In this document: positions 17,591-26,350 of the stretch, one piece after another
Layout of the letters: every line of letters starts with the position of its first letter
Numbering within the stretch: position 1 is the first letter of the stretch
DNA from: Peribacillus sp. Bi96
GTDB taxonomy: Bacteria; Bacillota; Bacilli; Bacillales; DSM-1321
Assembly (NCBI RefSeq): GCF_918698115.1
Contig: NZ_CAKKLV010000009.1
Coordinates: 1-64,000 of the forward strand
Direction: 5' to 3'
DNA: 64,000 bases
Position numbers and translations under genes: made by a program
The notes under the pieces: generated by a model
What the model was told of the DNA's origin: nothing
The model's input: the letters and a program-made list of their open reading frames with translations, nothing else
Database searches by the model: none

Positions 17591-17641
17591 TCGTATTGAT
17601 TACGATTTGAGTTTTATATGTTAAAAACGAAATGATTCCGA
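17591..17641 (-). promoter_or_regulatory. Two Zur-box-like operators upstream of znuA
   Basis: At 17591-17605, TCGTATTGATTACGA matches the Bacillus Zur consensus TCGTAATNATTACGA at 13 of its 14 defined positions. At 17627-17641, ACGAAATGATTCCGA matches at 11 of 14. They lie 25-75 bases before the znuA ATG, where zinc-loaded Zur would block transcription. Confidence 0.75.
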
Positions 17642-17690
17642 TTTGACTTCTGTATAATACAAAAGATTACACAAGAAAGCAAGGTTTTTT

Positions 17691-17927
17691 CTAATGATTT
17701 TCACCTTTTTTCTTTTTTTCTGGAACAAGGTCAATGCCTCCTGGATGAAATGGATGACATTTAAGAATCCGGACGATGGCTAACCAGCTTCCTTTTATCG
17801 GACCGAACCGATTTATCGCTTCTAATCCATAATGGGAACAAGTCGGATAAAAACGGCAGGTGGGTGGTTTTAATGGAGAAATGGCAACTTGGTAAAAACG
17901 GATGATTCCCATTAATATTTTTTTCAA
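17691..17927 (-). CDS. yidD: Membrane protein insertion efficiency factor YidD
   Basis: 78 residues of the YidD family (YtjA in B. subtilis), a small membrane-associated protein that helps YidC/Oxa1 insert proteins. The hallmark [20 protein letters not shown] with its two Cys, the [11 protein letters not shown] stretch and a basic tail (EKKKKGENH) are all present. The N-terminal 15 residues form an amphipathic helix. It is close to the usual 70-85 residues. It stands alone between znuA and luxS. Confidence 0.95.
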   Translation of the reverse strand: MKKILMGIIRFYQVAISPLKPPTCRFYPTCSHYGLEAINRFGPIKGSWLAIVRILKCHPFHPGGIDLVPEKKKKGENH

Positions 17928-18106
17928 AATGTTTTCATCCCTTTTCGAGTAAATTCACTACCTCCAATTATAGCATATTTTCTAAATTTCCAATAAGGTA
18001 AACATATTGGAAATCCGAGCTGAATAATAAGAATTAATTTTAAAGGATGAAATATATTGTTATTCAAGGTAAAATGGAGATGACATACTATTAAGGAGTG
18101 AATTAA

Positions 18107-18580
18107 ATGCCTTCAGTTGAAAGCTTTGAATTAGATCATAACGCTGTTAAAGCCCCATATGTTAGACATTGCGGTGTCCATAAGGTAGGAACAGATGGTG
18201 TTGTTAATAAATTTGATATCCGTTTTTGCCAGCCGAATAAACAAGCGATGAAGCCTGATACGATCCACACATTGGAACATTTGCTAGCATTCAATATCCG
18301 TAAGCATTCTGAACGATACGATCATTTTGATATTATCGATATTTCGCCTATGGGATGTCAAACAGGTTATTACCTTGTGGTCAGCGGTGAGCCGACAGTA
18401 ACGGAAATAATCGATGTTCTTGAAGATACATTCAAGGATGCCGTTACAATTACAGAAATTCCTGCAGCAAATGAAAAACAATGCGGGCAAGCAAAATTGC
18501 ATGACCTTGAAGGAGCAAAGAAATTAATGAATTTCTGGCTTTCACAAGATAAAGAAGATCTTCATAAAGTTTTCGGTTAA
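18107..18580 (+). CDS. luxS: S-ribosylhomocysteine lyase LuxS
   Basis: 157 residues, exactly the Bacillus length. It splits S-ribosylhomocysteine into homocysteine and DPD (the autoinducer-2 precursor) in the activated methyl cycle. Metal ligands His54 and His58 lie in HTLEHLL with the catalytic Glu57 between them. The catalytic Cys84 is in MGCQTGYY and the third metal ligand is Cys126 in KQCGQAK. AAGGAGTG precedes the ATG. It is a single gene with its own terminator. It connects functionally to metK at 36975, which makes the SAM that feeds this cycle. Confidence 0.98.
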   Translation: MPSVESFELDHNAVKAPYVRHCGVHKVGTDGVVNKFDIRFCQPNKQAMKPDTIHTLEHLLAFNIRKHSERYDHFDIIDISPMGCQTGYYLVVSGEPTVTEIIDVLEDTFKDAVTITEIPAANEKQCGQAKLHDLEGAKKLMNFWLSQDKEDLHKVFG

Positions 18581-18590
18581 TAAAAAAATG

Positions 18591-18627
18591 AAAAAGTTCC
18601 TGTCATTAAATTGACAGGAACTTTTTT
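18591..18627 (+). terminator. Terminator after luxS
   Basis: Long perfect stem aaaaagttcctgtca / tgacaggaacttttt (18591-18605, 18612-18626). The T-run on each strand lets it serve both luxS and the minus-strand ytzI. Confidence 0.92.
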
Positions 18628-18782
18628 CATTTTTCGGGCTCTTCATTTTTTGCGTCATCTTCAGGCAAAGGATCAATAGGATCCACTGTATGCTTGTAGC
18701 TGTAACCTTTTCCAATCGTTAGAACGGATAATGCCAATACAATCAGAATCACGATGATGGAGATCACTAAAACCGTAACCAT
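18627..18782 (-). CDS. ytzI: YtzI-like small membrane protein
   Basis: 51 residues, MVTVLVISIIVILIVLALSV and onward: one transmembrane helix at about 2-22, then a soluble tail with GYSYKHTVDP and an acidic end (PEDDAKNEEPEK). AGGAGCT lies eight bases before the ATG. Small size, single helix and the place next to luxS and dps match B. subtilis ytzI; the name is based on that and on the YSYKHTVDP stretch. Function unknown. Confidence 0.72.
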   Translation of the reverse strand: MVTVLVISIIVILIVLALSVLTIGKGYSYKHTVDPIDPLPEDDAKNEEPEK

Positions 18783-18845
18783 ACTTTACAGCTCCTATCG
18801 GTTCCATTTTAGTTTCATTTTAGCATAAGAACAGGATCAGAAAAT

Positions 18846-18870
18846 GTTTCAATTTTTGAATAGAGGGAAT
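18846..18870 (+). promoter_or_regulatory. Candidate sigma-B promoter of dps
   Basis: GTTTCA (18846-18851), 13 bases, GGGAAT (18865-18870) is one mismatch per box from the sigma-B consensus GTTTAA / GGGTAT and lies 36 bases before the dps ATG. B. subtilis dps is a known sigma-B gene. Confidence 0.6.
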
Positions 18871-18906
18871 CATAAAGGTATAACCAACTTACGGAGGTAG
18901 ATATTT

Positions 18907-19347
18907 ATGGCCCAGAAAAAATTAGGAACTTTAGTGAATAAGGAAATTGCAAACTTCAGTGTTCTTTATACGAAAATTCATAATTACCACTGGTTCGTGA
19001 ATGGACCTCACTTCTTTGAACTTCACCAAAAATTGGAAGAGTTATATGTAGAAGTGACATCCAATTATGACGAATTGGCCGAACGACTATTGGCCATTGG
19101 TGAAAAACCGGTTGCTACCCTTAAAGAGTACATGGTATTAACTACGATTGAAGAAGCAACAGGTAACGAAAATACTGAAGATATGGTTCAAAGCGTCATC
19201 AACGACTTCGAGAAGCTATCTGAAGAGTTCTTAGAAATCATTGCAGTGGCTGAAGAAGAAGATCCGGTTACAGCTGATATGCTGACAGGCATGAAGAAAA
19301 GCTTAAACAAACATGCTTGGATGCTGCGTGCGTACTTAGGACATTAA
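18907..19347 (+). CDS. dps: Dps-family ferritin-like DNA-protecting protein
   Basis: 146 residues, the length of Bacillus Dps/MrgA. Members form 12-subunit shells that oxidise and store iron and shield DNA in stress. Ferroxidase residues at the subunit interface are present: His28 in NYHWFVNGPHFF, then Asp55 and Glu59 in NYDELAER. GGAGG lies nine bases before the ATG. A sigma-B-like promoter upstream suggests general stress control, closer to dps than to PerR-controlled mrgA; I see no clear Per box. Followed by its own terminator. Confidence 0.93.
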   Translation: MAQKKLGTLVNKEIANFSVLYTKIHNYHWFVNGPHFFELHQKLEELYVEVTSNYDELAERLLAIGEKPVATLKEYMVLTTIEEATGNENTEDMVQSVINDFEKLSEEFLEIIAVAEEEDPVTADMLTGMKKSLNKHAWMLRAYLGH

Positions 19348-19356
19348 GGTTAAGGG

Positions 19357-19389
19357 AAAAGCTCTGCTTCGGTAGGGCTTTTTTTTTAT
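19357..19389 (+). terminator. Terminator after dps
   Basis: Stem aaagctct / agggcttt with loop gcttcggt, followed by nine T. Confidence 0.82.
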
Positions 19390-19455
19390 GGACGAAGAAA
19401 ATTAAAACAACAAAAAAGGCATCCATCAAAGGAGGGACACCTGACAAAGTATGTA

Positions 19456-19722
19456 TTAATGAATATTCCTAGGCGGAAAATGTGTAGGTTTCGTGTCGTT
19501 CATGCTACTTTGTGCGAACTTCCCTTTTAATGTTTCAATAATGTAAAGGCCCATTAGATTAGTTAGTTCTTGATCATCCATCTCTTGAAGCAATTCGAAA
19601 ATTTCCTTACGGTCCAGTTGTTCCAGAACCGCAAAAGTAAGCATATCAATATCCTCTTCATCGCCAGTCAACTTATTACGGTACATATTGTATAATTCTT
19701 CAATTAACTTCAAAACTTTCAC
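19456..19722 (-). CDS. Small helical protein, possibly DUF6154 family
   Basis: 88 residues, mostly helical and acidic: KLIEELYNMYRNKLTGDEED, then DMLTFAVLEQLDRKEIFELLQ and MDDQELTNLMGLYIIETLKGK. There is no signal, membrane segment or Cys. The arrangement resembles short Bacillus proteins that I recall as DUF6154; I cannot test this. The ATG follows AAATGTGAGGTG with GAGGTG at fitting distance. Converges on dps. Function unknown. Confidence 0.7.
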   Translation of the reverse strand: MKVLKLIEELYNMYRNKLTGDEEDIDMLTFAVLEQLDRKEIFELLQEMDDQELTNLMGLYIIETLKGKFAQSSMNDTKPTHFPPRNIH

Positions 19723-19948
19723 CTCACATTTCTTAGAAATCCGTTATCTCCTTATATGTAGGTTATCAAAAAAACCTCTGGGTGCATATAAAAATTTGAA
19801 GGATGCTTGGGCTTATTATATGTTTTACCCTTTGAAAGATACTTTAATCTATTATTTAACAACTTTGTCCTTCTATAAACAAAATTTTCCATTGTATGAA
19901 GTGGGGAATTACGTGAAAAAATAAGCGTAGGATATTTGGAAAGGGTGG

Positions 19949-20299
19949 ATGAATGTGTCTGAAAAAAGGAAAAAGTATTACATTTGGCTTCCGAATGGGC
20001 AGATAACACAAGATAGAGAAAGTTCTCCGTGGAATTTCGAGATTGAGGCCACCGATAACGAAGTCCTCCAGTTACGTGAGTTATTTGATTATAATTATTC
20101 AATAGGGGAAGAAAACTTTTACCGGGCACATGTCCCATACCTTCAATATCATTTTGACCGCGAAAATGATAAACAAGATATCACACTCCAAAAAATTTAC
20201 GAAATGATTTATCAACTTGGTACTGAAGAAGGAAGACAGCATATAGAAAGTATGGGGATTTTACAGGCAAAACCAACAGACGATGGCCTCGAGTATTGA
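19949..20299 (+). CDS. Conserved-looking protein of unknown function
   Basis: 116 residues, soluble and acidic. It starts KKYYIWLPNGQITQDRESSPWNF, has a Tyr/Asn-rich middle (FDYNYSIGEENFYRAHVPY) and a helical end (QKIYEMIYQLGTEEGRQHI). Two starts are possible: ATG 19949 (ribosome site GGGTGG very close) or GTG 19955 (AAAGGG nine bases before, better spacing). No known motif recognised. Stands alone between the 19456 gene and ytkD, with a terminator that overlaps its last codons. Confidence 0.72.
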   Translation: MNVSEKRKKYYIWLPNGQITQDRESSPWNFEIEATDNEVLQLRELFDYNYSIGEENFYRAHVPYLQYHFDRENDKQDITLQKIYEMIYQLGTEEGRQHIESMGILQAKPTDDGLEY

Positions 20300-20315
20300 G
20301 GGGCCATCGTTTTTT
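20281..20315 (+). terminator. Terminator overlapping the end of the 19949 gene
   Basis: Stem cgatggcc / ggccatcg (20281-20288, 20302-20309) followed by TTTTTT. The 5' arm lies inside the last codons of the gene. Confidence 0.85.
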
Positions 20316-20421
20316 CGATGTGATGAAGATTCTTGCTAGATAGTAGGTTATTTTATCCATATAATGAGTAATGAGTCCAATAAATTTAATGATTATTTCT
20401 TATATGGAGAGAAGGGGAAAA

Positions 20422-20892
20422 ATGAACCGGTTTTTTGATAAGAACGGATATATGGTGGAATTCTCCGAGGATCCCGTTTTTGGGGAGTCCTGGCATGTTT
20501 TTGTGCTCAGCAGGTATAAGAGAAGGTGGGTATTGACTAAACACAGAGAGCGGGGATTGGAATTCCCGGGAGGTAAGCGAGAAGCAGGAGAGTCGATTGA
20601 AGAAGCAGCTATAAGGGAAGTGTATGAAGAAACGGGGGGATTGGTTGGGCAACTGCGATTTTTGGGACAATATAAAGTACATGATCCGATAAAACCAATC
20701 ATTAAATCGATATACTTTGCTAATTTACGTGAGGTGGAAAAGAAAGAAGATTACCTGGAAACCGACGGTCCGATCTTCTTGGATATATTGCCTGAGGTAC
20801 TTGGCGATGAGTTTAGTTTCATCATGAAAGATAAAATCGTGCCGTTGAGCATATCAAGGCTGGATGATGGCTTTTTGCTGAGAAACGAGTGA
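20422..20892 (+). CDS. ytkD: Nudix nucleoside triphosphatase YtkD
   Basis: 156 residues. The Nudix box GGKREAGESIEEAAIREVYEET is complete (Gly, Glu-rich helix, REVYEE core), so it is a Mg-dependent pyrophosphohydrolase. B. subtilis YtkD (also near 158 residues) is reported to clear 8-oxo-dGTP and to act on RNA 5' ends. The frame reaches 17 codons further upstream, but ATG 20422 has AAGGGG seven bases before it and gives the family length. The stop codon (20890-20892) sits in phase with a 21-bp repeat array that follows at once. No terminator hairpin of its own is visible. Confidence 0.9.
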   Translation: MNRFFDKNGYMVEFSEDPVFGESWHVFVLSRYKRRWVLTKHRERGLEFPGGKREAGESIEEAAIREVYEETGGLVGQLRFLGQYKVHDPIKPIIKSIYFANLREVEKKEDYLETDGPIFLDILPEVLGDEFSFIMKDKIVPLSISRLDDGFLLRNE

Positions 20893-21003
20893 ATTGCCGG
20901 AACTCACGAGTAAATGGACGAAATTTACGAGTAAATGACTAAAATTCACGAGTAAATTGCCGGAACCCACGAGTAAACGCGAGAAACCCGCGGGTAATGC
21001 CAC
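20881..21003 (+). repeat. 21-bp CACGAGTAAA repeat array, locus 1
   Basis: Six units whose GAG (last one GGG) positions fall at 20887, 20908, 20929, 20950, 20971 and 20992: exactly 21 bases apart with no indel. The best units read CTCACGAGTAAATGGACGAA-like. The first, degenerate unit contains the ytkD stop codon. It lies in the gap between convergent ytkD and ytlD. Confidence 0.88.
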
Positions 21004-21021
21004 AAATTTGGCAATGAAAAT

Positions 21022-21050
21022 GAAACTGCCGAGGGTTATCGGCAGTTAGG
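21022..21050 (-). terminator. Terminator of the ytl operon
   Basis: Perfect nine-base stem aactgccga / tcggcagtt (21024-21032, 21039-21047), three bases past the ytlD stop; on the minus strand TTTCATTTTC follows. Confidence 0.72.
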
Positions 21051-21842
21051 TTAGTCTTTGATTAGTTTTCGCTCGAGCAGTTCTACAAGTTGATACATGA
21101 TGGTAGCAAAGACGGCGATGATCATCAAGGCAAGCATGACGAGGGTGAAGTTGAAGACTTGAAAGCCATAAATGATTAGGTAGCCTAGTCCTTTTGCCGA
21201 GACAAGGAATTCTCCGACGATTACGCCGACCCAGGACAGGCCGACATTCACTTTCAATGTCGAGATGATGGTTGGGAAGCAGGCTGGTAATATGGCTTCC
21301 CGGAAGGACTGAGCCCTTGTGGCACCGAATGTCTGCAACACCTTCAGGTAGTTCGGATCAACTTCTCGGAATGCGGTGTAGACGACGATGGTGGTGATGA
21401 TGATGGAGATGATCGCCCCCATCGATATGATGGATGGAAAGCCAGGGCCGAATGCTACGATGATGATGGGCCCGAGTGCTACTTTCGGCATGGCATTTAA
21501 AATGACGAGATATGGGTCAAGTGTCCTTGATAATCTTGGTGACCACCATAGCAGGGATGCGAGGACTGTTCCAAGAAGTGTCCCGATGATAAAGCCTAAA
21601 ACGGTCTCGAATAGCGTCACGCCCGAATGCGAAAGCAGTGTTCCATCGCCCAATTTCTGTATGAAAAGATGCCACACTTTAGATGGGGAGCTGAAGATGA
21701 GCGGGTCGATCCATTTCATCCGTGAAAAAAGCTCCCAACTGCTGAAAAAAACAATGAAAATCAGGATCTGATAAAAACGGATGAGCCTGTTTTCCTTTTT
21801 TAAAGAGGTTTTATATTGGTTATGAAGTTGTTCAATATTCAA
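21051..21842 (-). CDS. ytlD: ABC transporter permease YtlD
   Basis: 263 residues with about six membrane helices and the EAA-loop typical of binding-protein-dependent permeases ([19 protein letters not shown]). It belongs to the SsuC/TauC/ThiX-like group. A longer frame starts within ytlC, but I place the start at TTG 21842: AAGGAG lies ten bases before it and the length then matches B. subtilis YtlD. The TTG lies ahead of the ytlC stop, giving an 11-base overlap and probably coupled translation. It works with YtlC and YtlA; the substrate is not known. Confidence 0.88.
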   Translation of the reverse strand: MNIEQLHNQYKTSLKKENRLIRFYQILIFIVFFSSWELFSRMKWIDPLIFSSPSKVWHLFIQKLGDGTLLSHSGVTLFETVLGFIIGTLLGTVLASLLWWSPRLSRTLDPYLVILNAMPKVALGPIIIVAFGPGFPSIISMGAIISIIITTIVVYTAFREVDPNYLKVLQTFGATRAQSFREAILPACFPTIISTLKVNVGLSWVGVIVGEFLVSAKGLGYLIIYGFQVFNFTLVMLALMIIAVFATIMYQLVELLERKLIKD

Positions 21843-22602
21843 GGCTCTCAAGCTCCTTCCAGATCGTTTGGAATAGTATCTGATACTGTGGATGGTTGCG
21901 TGCATGGAAAGGCGTCAGCTCGCGCAGTTCATCGGGCACCTCGAATGTCTTGTGCAAGCTTCCGGGGTTCGCGGAAAACAAATGAATGCGGTCGCTCATT
22001 GCAATGGCTTCACCGATATCATGGGTGACGAGCACGGCTGTCTTTCCGAAGGATTTCAGGGTTTCAAAAACAAGGTCTTCCAACTTCAGCTTCGTTTGGT
22101 AATCAAGAGCCGAGAAGGGTTCATCAAGCAAAAGGATTTTGGGGTCGACCGCTAGTGTCCGTGCCAATGCAGCCCTTTGCCTCATTCCTCCTGAGAGTTC
22201 GCGCGGATATAATTTTCCGGTGCCTCCCAATCCAACATCACTTAAAAGTTTCAGCGTTTTTATTCTCTCAAGACCTTCATCCTTATTAATCAGTTTCAAT
22301 CCTAATAAAACATTTTCTTCTATCGTCTTCCATGGAAATAGATAATCCTGCTGCAGCATATAGCCGATTGAAAGATCACTATCAGCATTCAGCGGTTTGT
22401 CTTCTAGCAGGATCTTTCCAGAAGTGGGCGGAAATAACCCGGCGATGATGGAAAGCAGAGTGGTCTTTCCGCAGCCGCTCGGACCTAGAAAAGAGACGAA
22501 TTCACCTTTTTCAATGTCGAGGGAAATGTCCGCGAGTGCGGTCGCTGCCGTCTGATTTGAAAAATAAGTATGGTGAATGTCTTGGATTTTTAAAAAGCTC
22601 AT
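21832..22602 (-). CDS. ytlC: ABC transporter ATP-binding protein YtlC
   Basis: 256 residues; Walker [10 protein letters not shown] near 40, Q-loop region [11 protein letters not shown], signature [13 protein letters not shown], Walker [13 protein letters not shown] and the H-loop His in VTHDIGEA. The sequence type is that of importers for nitrate, sulfonate or taurine. It drives import together with permease YtlD and lipoprotein YtlA, encoded in the order A-C-D. AAGGAGGATGTCAG precedes the ATG. Confidence 0.92.
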   Translation of the reverse strand: MSFLKIQDIHHTYFSNQTAATALADISLDIEKGEFVSFLGPSGCGKTTLLSIIAGLFPPTSGKILLEDKPLNADSDLSIGYMLQQDYLFPWKTIEENVLLGLKLINKDEGLERIKTLKLLSDVGLGGTGKLYPRELSGGMRQRAALARTLAVDPKILLLDEPFSALDYQTKLKLEDLVFETLKSFGKTAVLVTHDIGEAIAMSDRIHLFSANPGSLHKTFEVPDELRELTPFHARNHPQYQILFQTIWKELESLEY

Positions 22603-22628
22603 CTGACATCCTCCTTACCTTAGCTAAG

Positions 22629-23630
22629 CTATTTTGCAACTTTTTCAGCAAATTCCGTATTGACCAGTTCATCATGGCTTATTCGTGAAGGAAGCTCGCC
22701 GGCTTCATCCATGATGTTTTGCAGGTTGTTCCATTCTTCTTCATCAAGAATAGGGTCGGTGGCAAAGGATCCTTGTTCTTTGTAACGGTTGATAACTGTT
22801 TCCATCGTATCAATATTGGTATCCTCAAAATACGGCTGAATGACTTCGGCAATTTCGGCAGCGTCATTTTCCTGAACCCAATCCTGTGCTTTTTTCAATG
22901 CTTTTGTGAATTTCTCGACGGTCTCTTTGTCCTCTTTCAAATAGCTTTCTTTAGCCATATACACTGTATAGGGAAGATGCCCGGACTCGGTGCCGAAAGA
23001 AGCGACGATATAGCCTTTTCCTTCTTTTTCAAATACACTGGCCGTTGGTTCGAACAATTGAACAAAATCCCCGGTCCCGGAAGCGAAGGCAGTTGCGACA
23101 TTCGCAAAATCAATATTCTGTATGAGGTTCAAATCATTATGCGGGTCTATGTTATGTTTTTTCAATACGAACTCGCCGGCCATCTGCGGCATACCGCCTT
23201 TTCGTTGGCCTAGGAATGTAGAGTTTTTCAGCATATCCCAATTGAAGTTGTCAATTTTTTCACGTGAAACAAGAAACGTTCCATCCGTCTGTGTTAATTG
23301 AGCGAAGTTGATGACAGGATCGTTCGGACCTTGAGCTTGAACATAGATTGATGTTTCAGAGCCAACAAGAGCAATATCCGCTCCATCGGAAAGGAGTGTG
23401 GTCATCGTCTTGTCGCCGCCTGCCGTCGTTTTCAAATCAATGGTTAGGCCCTCCTCTTTAAAAAATCCCTTTTCAATCGCTACATATTGCGGTGTATAGA
23501 AAAGGGAGCGGGTTACTTCGGCCACCCTGACCTTCGTTGTTTCCTTGTTCTTGTTGCCGCATGCTCCGAGCGGGATAACCAGCATGCACAGAAGTAAGAA
23601 TACGACACCTGCTTTACACCATTTTTTCAA
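22629..23630 (-). CDS. ytlA: ABC transporter substrate-binding lipoprotein YtlA
   Basis: 333 residues; lipobox LGAC with Cys24. The body is the NMT1/SsuA-like fold: FYTPQYVAIEKGFFKEEGL at the start of the mature part and DIALVGSETSIYVQAQG. Such proteins bind sulfonates, taurine, nitrate or pyrimidine precursors of thiamine. The ligand cannot be named. The gene leads the ytlA-C-D operon on the minus strand and is divergent from ytmA with a short gap. AAGGAGGAAGGAA precedes the ATG. No riboswitch is visible upstream. Confidence 0.9.
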   Translation of the reverse strand: MKKWCKAGVVFLLLCMLVIPLGACGNKNKETTKVRVAEVTRSLFYTPQYVAIEKGFFKEEGLTIDLKTTAGGDKTMTTLLSDGADIALVGSETSIYVQAQGPNDPVINFAQLTQTDGTFLVSREKIDNFNWDMLKNSTFLGQRKGGMPQMAGEFVLKKHNIDPHNDLNLIQNIDFANVATAFASGTGDFVQLFEPTASVFEKEGKGYIVASFGTESGHLPYTVYMAKESYLKEDKETVEKFTKALKKAQDWVQENDAAEIAEVIQPYFEDTNIDTMETVINRYKEQGSFATDPILDEEEWNNLQNIMDEAGELPSRISHDELVNTEFAEKVAK

Positions 23631-23765
23631 AATTCCTTCCTCCTTGATATATAGGTATTTTGCCTACATTATCGTATGAACGGAAGTGAAAAATGTGAAT
23701 GCCTATCAGGGGATAAAAACAAGCGGATGTTTTACAATAAGATTAAGGAGAAAGGAGAGTGGAAA

Positions 23766-24557
23766 TTGGAGAACGGAACGATTATTTCAAAACGGCGGTT
23801 TCCATCACCGCATCCACAAATCCATCTTTATTCAGTTACATACATATCACAAGGCTTGAAGGTAAAGGGGTTACTGGCTGAACCGGTCGATGGTGAAGTT
23901 CATGATGCCTTCTTATATTTACGCGGCGGGATAAAAAATGTCGGAAAGGTGAGGCCCGCAAGGATTGTGCAGTATGCTGTTGAGGGATTCATCGTTTTTG
24001 CCCCTTTTTATCGTGGGAATCAAGGCGGAGAGGGAGATGAGGACTTTGGAGGCGAAGATCGGTTCGATGCGATATCAGGGTTCAATCTTCTTGAACAGCA
24101 CCCTCGAGTGAACAAGGAGCACATTCATATCCTTGGATTTTCCCGTGGCGGCATCATGGCGCTTTGGACGGGGATATACTGTAAGAATGCAGCGTCGATT
24201 GTAACTTGGGGAGGTGTATCAGATATGTTTTTAACATATGTCGAACGGGTCGATATGCGTCGGATGATGAAACGGGTAATCGGCGGCACACCTAAAAAAT
24301 GCCCTGATCAATATGAATACCGTACGCCATTGTTTGCAATTGAAGATTTAAATGTACCGGTTCTGATCATTCATGGTGAAAAAGATGATAATGTTGCGAT
24401 TGAACACGCATACCGGTTGGAGAAAAGGTTGAAAATGCATGGCAAAGAGGTGGAAAGCTGGTATTTTCCCCAATTCACACATTACTTCCCACCAGCCGTC
24501 AACAGAAAAGTAGTTGAAGATTTAACATCTTGGATGAAAAATAAAACCGAAAAATGA
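23766..24557 (+). CDS. ytmA: S9-type alpha/beta hydrolase YtmA
   Basis: 263 residues with an alpha/beta-hydrolase core: nucleophile Ser in GFSRGGIMALW, Asp in IHGEKDDNVAIEHA and the C-terminal His in FTHYFPP. It looks like a cytoplasmic prolyl-oligopeptidase-like hydrolase of unknown substrate. An open frame reaches 30 codons further upstream, but the TTG at 23766 has AAAGGAGAG six bases before it and gives a length near B. subtilis YtmA. Pairs with ytmB downstream, as in B. subtilis. Confidence 0.85.
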   Translation: MENGTIISKRRFPSPHPQIHLYSVTYISQGLKVKGLLAEPVDGEVHDAFLYLRGGIKNVGKVRPARIVQYAVEGFIVFAPFYRGNQGGEGDEDFGGEDRFDAISGFNLLEQHPRVNKEHIHILGFSRGGIMALWTGIYCKNAASIVTWGGVSDMFLTYVERVDMRRMMKRVIGGTPKKCPDQYEYRTPLFAIEDLNVPVLIIHGEKDDNVAIEHAYRLEKRLKMHGKEVESWYFPQFTHYFPPAVNRKVVEDLTSWMKNKTEK

Positions 24558-24604
24558 TAGAATGAAGTATATTATAAGTATATTGGCAAGAGGAGGAGAT
24601 ACAC

Positions 24605-24847
24605 ATGGGCATGCCTATGGAACTCAACACCATGATCGTTACAAAAGGAAACGAAACTCGTGAACAAGAAAATATCTTTAGACTGACAAAGGAGGGTTAC
24701 CGGTTATATCCTATCGATATTCCAATCGATGTCCGTAAAACGATTCAATCTGACTCAAGCGGAACTGCCGTTATCCAAAAAGTCGAATGGACGAGCGAAA
24801 AAACCATCATTACGTACCAATTACTATCATTGAACTCAACTAACTAA
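24605..24847 (+). CDS. ytmB: YtmB-like conserved protein
   Basis: 80 residues, MELNTMIVTKGNETREQEN and IPIDVRKTIQSDSSGTAVIQ, a mostly beta small soluble protein. Size and place after ytmA match B. subtilis YtmB (DUF2584 in my memory). AGGAGGAG lies 7 bases before the ATG, a strong signal. Function unknown. Followed by a strong terminator. Confidence 0.85.
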   Translation: MGMPMELNTMIVTKGNETREQENIFRLTKEGYRLYPIDIPIDVRKTIQSDSSGTAVIQKVEWTSEKTIITYQLLSLNSTN

Positions 24848-24856
24848 ATAGATAAG

Positions 24857-24899
24857 CGAGCGCTTGCCGGGAATAGCCGCTGCAAGCGCTTTTTTTTAT
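24857..24899 (+). terminator. Terminator after ytmB
   Basis: Perfect nine-base stem agcgcttgc / gcaagcgct (24859-24867, 24882-24890) with nine T following. Confidence 0.92.
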
Positions 24900-25008
24900 T
24901 TGGTTTATGGAATTCGACCTCACGAAATTTTAGCTGAAATTCATTTCTCTAAATAAATGATAATCAACTAATGGTAAAATTGTGTACAAGGATGTTTGGG
25001 GTGATTTG

Positions 25009-25473
25009 ATGATTTTGGTGAGTTCTTGTTTAGCGGGACTTGAGGTGAGATACGACGGTACAAACAGCTTGGATGATAGAATTCTGGAATTGTTGGAAGA
25101 GAGAAAGGCAATATCTGTATGTCCTGAGTTGCTTGGAGGTTTTTCGACACCTCGGGAGCCAGCGGAGATTATTGGCGGTGACGGTGTGGATGTCCTTGAT
25201 GGAAAAGCGAGGGTAATCGAAAAGTCGGGACGGGATGTTACGGAATTGTACATAAGAGGAGCCCATCTTACATTACGGAAAGCCCAGGAAGTTGACGCGA
25301 CGCTTGTCATTTTAAAAGAAAATAGTCCATCCTGTGGAAGTGCGATGATCTATAACGGTGAATTCAATGGGGAGAAGAGAGCTGGGAATGGCGTGACTGC
25401 GGCTTTACTTACACGGCATGGGTTCACGGTAACTTCAGAGGAAAGGTTATTGAATTATCTAGATGAAAGATGA
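25009..25473 (+). CDS. DUF523 family protein
   Basis: 154 residues; small soluble protein with conserved Cys in VSSCLAGLEVRYDG at the start, VCPELLGGFSTPREPAEI and KENSPSCGS. The three Cys-centred motifs are the DUF523 signature. No biochemical role is established to my knowledge; the Cys pattern would fit metal or Fe-S binding. The frame begins nine codons earlier, but ATG 25009 with GGGGTGA before it yields the family start MILVSSCLAG. Confidence 0.88.
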   Translation: MILVSSCLAGLEVRYDGTNSLDDRILELLEERKAISVCPELLGGFSTPREPAEIIGGDGVDVLDGKARVIEKSGRDVTELYIRGAHLTLRKAQEVDATLVILKENSPSCGSAMIYNGEFNGEKRAGNGVTAALLTRHGFTVTSEERLLNYLDER

Positions 25474-25513
25474 GTAATGCATTTTAAGTGTGCTTTTGAA
25501 AGAAGGGGAATAC

Positions 25514-26284
25514 ATGGAGGATATCAATCTCTATACTTTGCTATTTTTAATACTAGCCGGTTTTATTGCTGCGTTTATCGATTCCGTTGTGGGCGGGGGC
25601 GGGTTAATAGCCATACCAGCTTTATTGTTCACGGGGATTTCACCTTCAGCTGCTTTAGCGACTAATAAGCTGGCGGGTACGATGGGGTCTTTAACCAGTA
25701 CGATTTCATTCATTCGGGCTGGAAAAGTTAATTTCAATTTCGTCATTAAGCTGTTTCCGATTACCGTGATTGGAGCGGCATTGGGAGCCTATGTTGTACA
25801 TTTTGTTTCCGCAGAGATACTGAAGCCTCTCATTTTGATTCTATTGGTCATTGTCGCGATCTATACGATGGTAAAAAAGGATTGGGGGAAAGAGGCAAAG
25901 TATAAGGGACTGAAGAGGAAGAAAATGCTTCTGCTGATTGTCATAATATTTTCCATAGGTTTTTATGATGGTTTTCTTGGACCAGGCACAGGTTCTTTTT
26001 TATTATTTTCCTTTTTGATTATCGGGTTTGACTTTGTCCAAGCCGCTGGGAATGCAAGGATTTTGAACTTTGGCAGCAATATAGCCGCACTTATCATTTT
26101 CTTATCCATGGGGACCGTCAATTTTGCCTATGGAATTCCGATGGGTCTTGCAATGGTATTGGGGGCATTGGTCGGAACGAACTTCGCCATTAAGAAAGGT
26201 TCTTCCTATGTACGTATATTATTCATTTGCGTCACTGTTTTATTGATTGGCAAGAATGTCTTGAATTATTTTCATGTACTTTGA
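25514..26284 (+). CDS. TSUP/TauE-SafE family permease
   Basis: 256 residues with about eight membrane helices and the two half-repeats of the TSUP family: VVGGGGLIAIPALL with ALATNKLAGT in the first, and FLGPGTGSFLLF with AAGNARILNFGSN in the second. Members move sulfite, sulfoacetate or other organosulfur anions. ATG 25514 is preceded by AAGGGG; an earlier start at 25490 has no support. Only a short gap separates it from the DUF523 gene, so the two may be co-transcribed. Confidence 0.88.
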   Translation: MEDINLYTLLFLILAGFIAAFIDSVVGGGGLIAIPALLFTGISPSAALATNKLAGTMGSLTSTISFIRAGKVNFNFVIKLFPITVIGAALGAYVVHFVSAEILKPLILILLVIVAIYTMVKKDWGKEAKYKGLKRKKMLLLIVIIFSIGFYDGFLGPGTGSFLLFSFLIIGFDFVQAAGNARILNFGSNIAALIIFLSMGTVNFAYGIPMGLAMVLGALVGTNFAIKKGSSYVRILFICVTVLLIGKNVLNYFHVL

Positions 26285-26350
26285 AGGAAGGGGTTCATCG
26301 ACTATTGAAGGTGCATGATTGTTCTCGGCGATGCCTCAGAAAATCCGTAT

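Noticed and set aside
21388..21771. Plus-strand frame over ytlD
   Set aside because: Antisense to a membrane protein gene; its Met-rich start reflects the reverse complement of Ile/Val codons.
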